Assembly (NCBI GenBank): GCA_942493305.1
Contig: OW818686.1
Span: 3,162,001 to 3,226,000 of the forward strand
DNA from: UBA7672 sp030824255
GTDB lineage: Bacteria > Pseudomonadota > Alphaproteobacteria > Caulobacterales > Hyphomonadaceae
DNA length: 64,000 nucleotides
Reading direction: 5' to 3'
Program-made: the position numbers and the translations under genes
Shown: piece after piece, positions 56,918 through 64,000 of the stretch
Numbering within the stretch: position 1 is the first letter of the stretch
Layout: each line of letters opens with the position of its first letter
The notes under the pieces: generated by a model
What the model saw: only the letters and a program-made list of their open reading frames with translations
The model's database searches: none
Told to the model about the DNA's origin: nothing

Positions 56918-58993
56918 CTAGTCTCCTTCGGCGACCATCTCCGCGATGCGCGGGGCGAAGAGATCGCGGGCGCGGCGGGCGGCGGCGCCTCGCGGACCTT
57001 GCAGGGTTGGGTCGGACATGAGGATGGATTTGGAGTCGGTGCGTGCTGTTTCGATGAGGTTGGTGTCACGCGACATGTCGAGCACGCGGAATTCGGTGAG
57101 GCCGGACTGTCGGAGGCCGAGGATGTCGCCGGGGCCGCGCAGGCGGAAGTCAGCTTCGGCGATCTCGAAGCCGTCCGTGGTCTTGCGGAGGATGTCGAGG
57201 CGTTCCTTGCCGTTCTCGGTGAGCGGAGCCTGATAGAGCAGGAGGCAGCTTGAAGCCTTGTCGCCGCGACCAACGCGGCCACGCAGCTGGTGGAGCTGGG
57301 CGAGGCCAAACTTCTCGGCGTGTTCGATGACGATGATAGTCGCCTCCGGAACATCGACGCCGACTTCGATGACGGTGGTGGCGACGAGGATGCGGGCTTC
57401 GCCCGTGCGGAGCTTGTCGAGCGCGCTGTCGCGGTCGGCTGCGGGCATGCGGCCGTGGACGAGTTCGACGGGGGCATTGATGTATCCGGCCAGAACATCG
57501 CGGCGCTGGATCGCGGAGGCATCGCCTGCGTCTTCGCTATCGACGGCGGGGCAAATCCAGAAGGCGCGTTCGCCGCGATCAACGGCGCGGGAGACGGCTT
57601 GCACCACTTCGTCGATGCGGGTGTCGGGGACGGCGGCGGTGACGACTTCCTGACGGTTGGCGGGCTTCTCGCCGATGATGGAGATGTCGAGGTCGCCGTG
57701 GACGGCGAGGGCCATGGTGCGGGGGATGGGGGTGGCGCTCATGACGAGCTGATGGGGGGAGACGCCTTTGGACGTGAGCTTCAGGCGGTCCGCGACGCCG
57801 AAGCGATGCTGTTCGTCGATGACGACGAGGGAAAGTTCGGGAAGGTCGACGTCCGATTGATAGAGCGCCTGCGTGCCGGAGAGGACCTGTATCTTGCCGG
57901 CGCGGACATCGTTGAGGATGGCTTCGCGGGCGGCGCCTTTGTCCCGGCCGGTTAGCGCGGCGACGCGGATGCCGACGGGGGCGAGGAAGCGGCCGATTGC
58001 TTCGGCCTGCTGGCGGGCGAGGACTTCGGTGGGGGACATCAGTGCGGTAATGCCACCGTCTGCGGAGACTTGCGCGGCGGCGAGGGCGGCGACGAGCGTC
58101 TTGCCGGAGCCGACATCGCCCTGAATCATGCGGCGCATGGGGATGGGGCGGCCCATGTCGGTGATGACGTCCTGGTAGGCGTTCGTCTGGGCGCGTGTCG
58201 GCTTGAAGGGGAGAGCCTCGACGATCTGCTTCTCGATACCGACTGCGCGGGGGATGGCGCGTGCGTGGCGGCGGTCGCGCGCGATGCGGGCCTGGCCCAT
58301 TGCCATTTCGCGCGCGAGGGCCTCGTCATAGGCGAGGCGCTGGCGGGCGACTTCGAAGGCGTCGGGATCGTAGACTTTCGGTTGATGCAGACGGAGTAGC
58401 GCCTGGTTGAAGCTGGGCCAGTTGTTGCGCTTCATCAGATGCGGATCGATCCACTCCTCAAGATCGGGGATGCCTTCGAGGGCGGCTGCGACGAATTTGC
58501 GGATCTGTCTTGGGGTGAGGTTGGCCGTCATCGGGTAGACGGGTTCGACCTCCGGTAGGTCGTCGTCCTTCTCCGGATCGGCGATGTGATCGGGGTGGAC
58601 GATCTGGCGACCGCCCTGGAAGTCTCCGATCTTGCCGGAGGCGATGATCGTCTTGCCGATCTCGAACGTCTTTTCGAGCCATTGGCGATTGGCGTGGAAA
58701 TAGGTGAGCGTGATGAAGCCGGTGTCGTCGCGCAGGCGGACGCGGGCGGGGAATTTCATGCGGGCGTGGTCGATCTTGTCGACCGTGCCGGTGACGGTGG
58801 CGATCTCGCCGATCTGCACTTCATCGATGGTTGCGCGGTTGCGGCGGTCGATCCAGCTTGTGGGCAAATGGAAGATGAGGTCGAGCCAGGTCTCGCCGCC
58901 GATCAGCCGGGCGAGGTGCGGGCGCACTTTCGGGCCGACGCCGGGAAGGCTCGACAGATCATTGTAAAAGGGAAAGAGGACCGGATCGCGCAT
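56918..58993 (-). CDS. recG: ATP-dependent DNA helicase RecG
   Basis: A 691-residue helicase that remodels stalled forks and branched DNA. The N-terminal wedge domain with OB fold (VGEIATVTGTVDKIDHARMKFPARVRLRDD) precedes helicase motifs: MIQGDVGSGKTLVA (Walker A), LVVIDEQHRFGVADR (DEQH box), MSATPIPRTMAL, and QLRGRVGRGDKASSCLL near the C-terminus. The first two residues of the window's upstream interval start no other gene; the promoter must lie in the gene-free stretch following. Confidence 0.96.
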   Translation of the reverse strand: MRDPVLFPFYNDLSSLPGVGPKVRPHLARLIGGETWLDLIFHLPTSWIDRRNRATIDEVQIGEIATVTGTVDKIDHARMKFPARVRLRDDTGFITLTYFHANRQWLEKTFEIGKTIIASGKIGDFQGGRQIVHPDHIADPEKDDDLPEVEPVYPMTANLTPRQIRKFVAAALEGIPDLEEWIDPHLMKRNNWPSFNQALLRLHQPKVYDPDAFEVARQRLAYDEALAREMAMGQARIARDRRHARAIPRAVGIEKQIVEALPFKPTRAQTNAYQDVITDMGRPIPMRRMIQGDVGSGKTLVAALAAAQVSADGGITALMSPTEVLARQQAEAIGRFLAPVGIRVAALTGRDKGAAREAILNDVRAGKIQVLSGTQALYQSDVDLPELSLVVIDEQHRFGVADRLKLTSKGVSPHQLVMSATPIPRTMALAVHGDLDISIIGEKPANRQEVVTAAVPDTRIDEVVQAVSRAVDRGERAFWICPAVDSEDAGDASAIQRRDVLAGYINAPVELVHGRMPAADRDSALDKLRTGEARILVATTVIEVGVDVPEATIIVIEHAEKFGLAQLHQLRGRVGRGDKASSCLLLYQAPLTENGKERLDILRKTTDGFEIAEADFRLRGPGDILGLRQSGLTEFRVLDMSRDTNLIETARTDSKSILMSDPTLQGPRGAAARRARDLFAPRIAEMVAEGD

Positions 58994-59628
58994 ACGGAGC
59001 GTATGCTAGCGGGTTTGTGCGGGCGTGTGGAGGCGTTCCCTGCTGCCTTGGGGCAGAGGGGTGGGACGCGCGCGTGAGCGGTTGGCTCAGGCTATGAAGG
59101 ATTCACGCAGAGTCCGCCCTCGCAAGCCGTGCGAGGGCTGTATCCGCGGGGAGACTCTGCGCATTGCGCGCGAAATCCCTGCGTGGAGAGAGCCTCGTCC
59201 GTCTCGCCACGAAGGCGCGGTGATCCACCTCCCCCCGGCTTTCGGCCAGAGGAGGACTTTGGGCGTGGGGCTGGTGAGATGCGTGAGCGTCGGTGTTCGA
59301 CGCTGCGCGTCGACAGCCACGCAGAGCGTGGCGGTCCGGGTTTGCTTCCTTCTGGGTTGGAAGAGTTTTGCCACGAGGCTCACGCATGCGCACAGCACCG
59401 CGACCAGCCAATGCTGGGGACGCGGTGGGTTGCCTAAGCCAGATGTGCGTATCCGTGCTCGTGTCATGGCGAGCAAGATAGGCGCGGTGATAAAGGGGTG
59501 GGACGGAGAACCAGCCGACTTTATTTTTGCAGTTGGGCCGTCCCACACCTAGCGCGCTGAAATCATTCAGGGCGCGATGTAGGAAATGTAGAGAAGATTT
59601 TTGCGGCGGGCTCTGGGCGCACAAAAGA
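58994..59628. other. Gene-free interval between recG and the PQQ dehydrogenase gene
   Basis: About 635 bases with no supported gene. Frames on both strands (for example 59025-59552 plus and 59087-59548 minus) lack domains and show the mutual frame-echo of GC-rich noncoding DNA. Visible structure: a GCCACG/CGTGGC hairpin near 59319, a CCTCGCA/TGCGAGG stem near 59115-59135 and a CCTCC...GGAGG pair near 59230-59255. The wording is like dispersed intergenic repeats of Caulobacterales. The recG promoter must be here. Confidence 0.5.
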
Positions 59629-59656
59629 AAAGGCCCGCTGTTTCCAGCGGGCCTTT
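59629..59656 (-). terminator. Intrinsic terminator of the PQQ dehydrogenase gene
   Basis: Stem AAAGGCCCGCTG / CAGCGGGCCTTT with loop TTTC. On the minus strand it is followed by TTCTTTTG, giving a U-rich tail about 25 bases after the stop. Confidence 0.85.
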
Positions 59657-59678
59657 GTCGTTCGGGTGGAAGAGGCGC

Positions 59679-61874
59679 CTACTGCCTTGCGGCGGCTTCT
59701 TGCGCAGCTTTCTCGTCGTTGGCGCGCTTGATGATGTAGGCGAGGATATTGTCCGTCTGCTCTTCGGTGAGCGAGGCCTTGAAGCCCGGCATGCCGCGTT
59801 GGGCGCGATCGCCTTCGCGGACGGCGCCGTTCCACTGGCCGCGCGACGGGAGCAGCGCGGAGTAGCGGAGGTCGGGCGCGATCGAGCCGGAAGCGGGAAC
59901 GCTCGCGGGGCCGTGGCAGACGGCGCAGTTCTGGCCGTAGAGCATTTCGCCGGAAGCGACCGTCTCGTTGGAGGCCGTCAGCAGCGGCGGATCGATCTTC
60001 ACCGTGATGGGGGCGCCCGATGCGGTGGTCTTCGGCATTTCGGACGGCAGGGAGGCCGTGCCGCCGATGCGGTAGACAAGGATGCGCGAGTTGTTGGCGC
60101 TGACCGGGACGGTGCGCGTCTGCCCGACGGGGAGGCCGCGGGCGCCGACGAGGATGGCGACCTGTTGCTGACCGTCGACGGTGAAGCTGGCGGGAGCGGC
60201 GACCACTTTCGCTTGCGTGGGCGAGCCCCAGAGCTTGGCGCCGGTGCGGGCGTCATAGGCGTTGAATTCGCCAGCGTGGTTGCCGGAGAAAACGAGATTG
60301 CCTGACGTTACCATCACGCCCGTGCCGCCGCGCGGATCGGTGTTCGGGACGCGCCAGACTTCCTTCTTCGCGATTGGATCCCAGGCAATGAGATAGGCCT
60401 CGGTTTTCGGCGCAGTACCGGAGGCGACGACGGGCGTGACGCCCGCGCTCGCCGTGAAGCCGATGCCGGTGTTCCAGCCCTTGAGGTTCACTTCGAACTT
60501 CTCGGGCGAGGCGTAGGTGGACGAAGACACGTGGACCGGCAGGTAGACGTAGCCAGTCTCCGGGCTGAAGGCCATCGGATGCCAGTTGTGCATGCCGAGG
60601 GCGGCCGGGGCGACGACGGCGGCCTTGCCGGTGATGTCGAAGCGGGCTTCGGGGATTTCGACCGGGCGGCCGGTCTTCATGTCGACGTGCGTGGCCCAGG
60701 TAAGCGGCGCGAATTTTTCGGCGCTGATGAGTTCGCCGGTCTTGGCGTCGAGGACGTAGAAGAAGCCGTTCTTCGGCGCCTGCATCACGACGCGGCGTTT
60801 GCCGGCGGGATAGTTGAGGTCAGCGACCATGATCGGCTGCGTGGCGGTATAGTCCCACGTTTCGCCGGGCGTCGTCTGGTAGTGCCAGATGTATTTGCCG
60901 GTGTTCGGATCGAGCGCGACGATGGAGGAGAGGAAGAGGTTGTCGCCGCCGCCGGGCGAGCGGTATTTCTGGTTCCACGGCGTGCCGTTGCCGGTGCCGA
61001 CATAGATGATGTCGAGTTCGGCATCGTAGGCCATGCCATCCCAGAGCGTGCCGCCGCCGCCGAGCTTCCACCATTCACCTTTCCAGGTGGGGAGGGCGAG
61101 CGAGGTCAGTTCGGGCTGCTCCTGCGGCTGGGCCGGATCGCCGGGCACGGAGTACCAGCGCCATGCCTGCGCGCCGGTTTCAGCATCATAGGCGGTGACG
61201 TAGCCGCGCACGCGGTATTCCGCGCCGCCATTGCCGATGATGACCTTGCCTTTGACGATGCGGGGCACGCCGGTGATCGTGTAGGGCAGCGAGGTGTCTG
61301 TGGTCTGCTTTTCCCAGACGACCTTGCCGGTCTTGCCATCGAGCGCGATGAGGCGGCCGTCGAGCGCGCCCAGATAGATCTTGCCGTTCCACGCGGCGAC
61401 GCCACGGTTCACCACGTCGCAGCAGGCGTCCGCGCCTTTGACGCGATCGATGCCGGGGTCGTAGGCCCAGAGCTGCGAGCCGGTGCGGATGTCGTAGGCC
61501 TTCACCATCGACCAGGCGGTGGTGAGATACATAACGCCATCGACGATGACGGGCGTGGATTCCTGACCGCGCTCGGTATCGATGTCGGCGTACCACGCGA
61601 GGCCGAGCTGGCTGACGTTGGTTTCGTTGATCTGGTCGAGCGGGCTGAAGCGCTGCTCGCGATAGTCGCGGCCGGCGGCGAGCCAGGAGCCCGGCTCGGC
61701 ATCAGCATTGATCAGGCGCTCGGCCGTGACGGCGGCTGAGCCCATCGGGTTGGCTTTTGGCGCGGCGTGCGTCGCTTGCGTGTCCGTCGCGGTGGTGGGG
61801 TTGTTGCTGCAGGACATGAGCCCCAGCATCAGGGCGGGCGCGGCCACGGCCAGCGTCTTCAGGTAGGCGCGCAT
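59679..61874 (-). CDS. PQQ-dependent quinohemoprotein alcohol dehydrogenase
   Basis: A 731-residue periplasmic dehydrogenase. The eight-bladed propeller shows LAWYADIDTERGQESTPVIVDGVMY, the PQQ-adjacent vicinal disulfide GADACCDVVNRG and repeated W-docking segments such as GKIYLGALDGRLIALDGKTGK. A C-terminal cytochrome c domain has CAVCH (residues 650-654). It oxidises primary alcohols or similar compounds and passes electrons through heme c. The leader ends LMSC, so it looks like a lipoprotein rather than a freely soluble enzyme. No PQQ synthesis genes are in the window. Confidence 0.92.
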   Translation of the reverse strand: MRAYLKTLAVAAPALMLGLMSCSNNPTTATDTQATHAAPKANPMGSAAVTAERLINADAEPGSWLAAGRDYREQRFSPLDQINETNVSQLGLAWYADIDTERGQESTPVIVDGVMYLTTAWSMVKAYDIRTGSQLWAYDPGIDRVKGADACCDVVNRGVAAWNGKIYLGALDGRLIALDGKTGKVVWEKQTTDTSLPYTITGVPRIVKGKVIIGNGGAEYRVRGYVTAYDAETGAQAWRWYSVPGDPAQPQEQPELTSLALPTWKGEWWKLGGGGTLWDGMAYDAELDIIYVGTGNGTPWNQKYRSPGGGDNLFLSSIVALDPNTGKYIWHYQTTPGETWDYTATQPIMVADLNYPAGKRRVVMQAPKNGFFYVLDAKTGELISAEKFAPLTWATHVDMKTGRPVEIPEARFDITGKAAVVAPAALGMHNWHPMAFSPETGYVYLPVHVSSSTYASPEKFEVNLKGWNTGIGFTASAGVTPVVASGTAPKTEAYLIAWDPIAKKEVWRVPNTDPRGGTGVMVTSGNLVFSGNHAGEFNAYDARTGAKLWGSPTQAKVVAAPASFTVDGQQQVAILVGARGLPVGQTRTVPVSANNSRILVYRIGGTASLPSEMPKTTASGAPITVKIDPPLLTASNETVASGEMLYGQNCAVCHGPASVPASGSIAPDLRYSALLPSRGQWNGAVREGDRAQRGMPGFKASLTEEQTDNILAYIIKRANDEKAAQEAAARQ

Positions 61875-62143
61875 CTGGAGTCTCTCCCTCGGGCGGCCCT
61901 CTTGGGGGCCTTTGTTCTCATGTGGCCGGACCGCCTAGCGTTCTCCCCCGCTGCTTGTCCGGCGCGGGCAAACTAGAAGGGTGCGGGCGTTGCGGCAATA
62001 CGGGGCAGTTTCCCCTGTTGCCGCAGCGCGGCGGGGATGTGGCCTCAGTTCGCGGAATTGCTGGGGGATGGGATGGCTGGCGGGCGGGATCGCGGAATTG
62101 TGTTGGGGCGGGCTGGTCGCCCGCCCGCGTGGCCCTTGGTGGT

Positions 62144-62701
62144 CTACAAAACGATCGCCCGCTCCTGCAGCGCATCGAGCGCGGCTTCGGGGGAGTTGGT
62201 GTCGGCCATCAGTTGCAGGAAGGATTCCGGAAGGAAGGCCCCTTCGATCATGTGGTCGATGAGCTTGAAGTAGGGCGTCCAGTAGTTGTTCTCGGACAGG
62301 AACGCCATTGGCTTGCGGTGGAGCGAGAGCTTGGCCCACGACAGGGTCTCGACCGCTTCTTCCAGCGTGCCGATGCCGCCGGGAAGGACAATGAGGCCGT
62401 CTGCTTCATCGAGCAGGGCCTGTTTCCGCTGGTGCATGTTGTCGGTGTAGCGGTTCTCGATGCCGTCGAGCACGCCCTCGAGGTCGCGCAGGAAATGCGG
62501 CATCACGCCGAGGACCTGGCCGCCCGCGTCGCGCGCGCTGGTGGCGACTGCGCCCATGAGGCCGACATCGCCGCCGCCATAGACGGTGCGCCAGCCGCGT
62601 TTGGCGATGGACTTGCCGAGGCGGCGGGCAAGATCGATGTAGCCGGGGTCGGCTCCGGGAGCGGAGCCACAGTAGACGGTCACGGACTTGATTCCGGGCA
62701 T
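62144..62701 (-). CDS. LOG-family protein (TIGR00730 Rossmann fold)
   Basis: A 185-residue nucleoside-5'-monophosphate phosphoribohydrolase-like protein. KSVTVYCGSAPGADPGYIDLARRLGK, GGGDVGLMGAVATSARDAGG and the signature LPGGIGTLEEAVETLSW are those of LOG/YvdD proteins, which release cytokinin-like bases or other nucleobases from nucleoside monophosphates. Residues R and E of the PGGxGTxxE site are intact. It is divergent from the ABC exporter gene. Confidence 0.92.
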   Translation of the reverse strand: MPGIKSVTVYCGSAPGADPGYIDLARRLGKSIAKRGWRTVYGGGDVGLMGAVATSARDAGGQVLGVMPHFLRDLEGVLDGIENRYTDNMHQRKQALLDEADGLIVLPGGIGTLEEAVETLSWAKLSLHRKPMAFLSENNYWTPYFKLIDHMIEGAFLPESFLQLMADTNSPEAALDALQERAIVL

Positions 62702-62862
62702 TCTTCTTCTCTCTTCTTGTACCGGGCATAGATGCGATGGTTTGGGGCAGGGGGGAAGCTGCGGCTTCCGGGACTGGCGCCCGAGGCTGCTGACACAGCC
62801 CCGGCGGGAGGCTGGCGAGGGGAACTCTGGCGTTTCCTTCGGGGTGTGCCTATTTCTCGGCC

Positions 62863-64000
62863 ATGGTCAGGCCTGCGCACAGTTCTTCCCCCCACGATGT
62901 CGATGCGATCGAGAGCGGGGATGCCGGGATCGGCGTCTCCATGGCGCGGATCGGCACGATCATGGCGCGGCCGGAGCTGAAGCGGTGGCGGCTGGTGATG
63001 CTGCTGGCGCTTCTGCTGACGCTGGCGAGCAAGGTGTTCGCGGTCTATGCGCCGGTGTTCTTCGGGGACGCCATCAACCAGATGACCGGGCCTGACGCCG
63101 CCATGTCTGCGGTGATCCTGCTGCTGGCGTGGTGGACGGGCGCGCGCATCCTGTCTGCGAACCTGCCCTATGCGAGGGATGCGCTGTTTGCGCCGGTGAG
63201 CCAGGAAGCCCAGCGGCTGATTGCGGTGGAGGCGTATGGACATGCACAGAACCTGTCGCTGTCCTTCCACCAGACACGACGGACAGGCGCGCTGAACCGC
63301 GTGATTGATCGGGGCGTTGCGGCGCTCGACTACCTGATCCGCTTCCTCGCATTCAATATCGGGCCGACGCTGATCGAGCTGGCGCTGGCGGCGTATGTTT
63401 TGACGACGCGGTATAGCTGGGTGGCGGCGGTGGTGGCGGTGGTGACGGTGGCGCTCTATGCGGCGTTCACCGCGTGGCTGACGAGCTGGCGCGTGGAGCA
63501 GCGGCGGAAGCTGAACGCGGCGGATACGGAGCTGCGGGCGCTGGCGGTGGACAGCCTCACGAATTTCGAGACGGTGAAGGCATTCGCGGCGGAAAGGCGG
63601 GAGACGGACCGGTATGACGCGGCGATGCGCGTCTACAACAGCAACATGGTGGATGTGTCACGTTCGCTGGCGCTGCTGAATGCGGGGCAGGACATCATCA
63701 TGGCGCTGGGCCTGACGGGCGTGGCGGCGATCACGGCGGTGGCGACGTTCAACGGCCAGGTGCAGGCGGGCGACATGGCGGCGGTGGTGCTGATCATGAG
63801 CAACCTCTACCGGCCGCTGTCGATCCTCGGGTTTGCGTTCCGTGAGATCAAGCAGGGGGCGATCGACCTCGAGAAGCTGTACGGGCTGATGGGGATGAAG
63901 CCGGAAGTGCAGGATGAGCCCGACGCGAAGCCGCTGGAGAAGAAGGGCGGCGAGGTCCGGTTCGAGGATGTGTCGTTCACGCACGATGCGCGCGTGATGG
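62863..64000 (+). CDS. ABC exporter, Atm1/HMT1 type (3' end outside window)
   Basis: The first 379 residues of a half-transporter: a membrane domain with six helices (LVMLLALLLTLASKVFAVYAPVFFG onward) and the beginning of the nucleotide-binding domain (EVRFEDVSFTHDARVM) at the window edge. LSLSFHQTRRTGALNRVIDRGVAALDYLIRF and LTNFETVKAFAAERRE are characteristic of Atm1/HMT1 transporters, which export glutathione-linked or sulfur-containing compounds needed for iron-sulfur assembly or heavy-metal tolerance. Walker motifs lie outside. The ATG at the start of the open conserved frame was chosen. Confidence 0.9.
   Translation, partial: MVRPAHSSSPHDVDAIESGDAGIGVSMARIGTIMARPELKRWRLVMLLALLLTLASKVFAVYAPVFFGDAINQMTGPDAAMSAVILLLAWWTGARILSANLPYARDALFAPVSQEAQRLIAVEAYGHAQNLSLSFHQTRRTGALNRVIDRGVAALDYLIRFLAFNIGPTLIELALAAYVLTTRYSWVAAVVAVVTVALYAAFTAWLTSWRVEQRRKLNAADTELRALAVDSLTNFETVKAFAAERRETDRYDAAMRVYNSNMVDVSRSLALLNAGQDIIMALGLTGVAAITAVATFNGQVQAGDMAAVVLIMSNLYRPLSILGFAFREIKQGAIDLEKLYGLMGMKPEVQDEPDAKPLEKKGGEVRFEDVSFTHDARVM

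Noticed and set aside
1..64000. CRISPR arrays, rRNA genes, prophage or intact insertion sequences
   Set aside because: No regularly spaced direct repeats, rRNA-like sequences, structural phage genes or transposase motifs were found on reading both strands.

Overview
This 64 kb window is GC-rich, densely packed chromosomal DNA from an alphaproteobacterium, most likely of the order Caulobacterales (Caulobacteraceae or Hyphomonadaceae type). The lineage call rests on a muramidase-like SpmX homologue with two C-terminal membrane helices, an RNase E ending in a Gly-Trp-Trp motif, the block NDUFA12-mlaD-DUF2155-aat-accC-accB-aroQ, and the block rne/amidase/mrcA/prfB. No prophage, CRISPR array, rRNA operon or intact insertion sequence is visible. 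One tRNA gene, tRNA-Leu(GAG), is present.

Layout. 0-9 kb: truncated lon, an MHYT hybrid sensor kinase, a membrane acyltransferase, a lipoprotein and a GH13 alpha-glucosidase. 9-13.8 kb: molybdopterin genes moaE-moaB and moaA-moaD, separated by a DUF1993 protein, an aldo/keto reductase and a ParE-type toxin-antitoxin pair. 13.9-14.5 kb: first copy of a 526 bp repeat. 14.5-25 kb: lipB, a short FliN-type protein, tRNA-Leu, mgtE, spmX, an isovaleryl-CoA-type dehydrogenase, an esterase, a methyltransferase, ndk, a GNAT gene with no ordinary start codon, and a marR/crotonase operon. 25-31 kb, the most unusual stretch: a ParA-like ATPase with a ribbon-helix-helix-like partner, a pentapeptide-repeat protein preceded by a 21-codon duplicate of its own signal peptide, the second (inverted) repeat copy, and an 801-residue protein with the C-terminal part of a B12-dependent ribonucleotide reductase on an unfamiliar N-terminus. 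31-42 kb: NDUFA12, mlaD, DUF2155, aat, accC-accB-aroQ, thiS/thiG with an extra overlapping membrane gene, a DsbA-like lipoprotein, an M48 peptidase and rne. 42-56 kb: amidase, mrcA, prfB with its programmed frameshift, a TonB receptor behind a perfect palindrome, then gyrA-coaD-two cyclophilins-DUF502. 56-64 kb: a hydrolase and recG, a gene-free stretch, a lipoprotein PQQ dehydrogenase, a LOG-family protein and a truncated ABC exporter.

The strongest candidate for something undescribed is the two-copy repeat. Both copies carry a TATACT box a few bases before a 15 bp stem, several further strong stems, and a 3' hairpin followed by T residues that lies at the end of the conserved block. In the 3' hairpin, the differences between copies fall in the loop or keep the stem paired. 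This fits a structured non-coding RNA of about 390 nt present twice, in inverted orientation about 13.5 kb apart.
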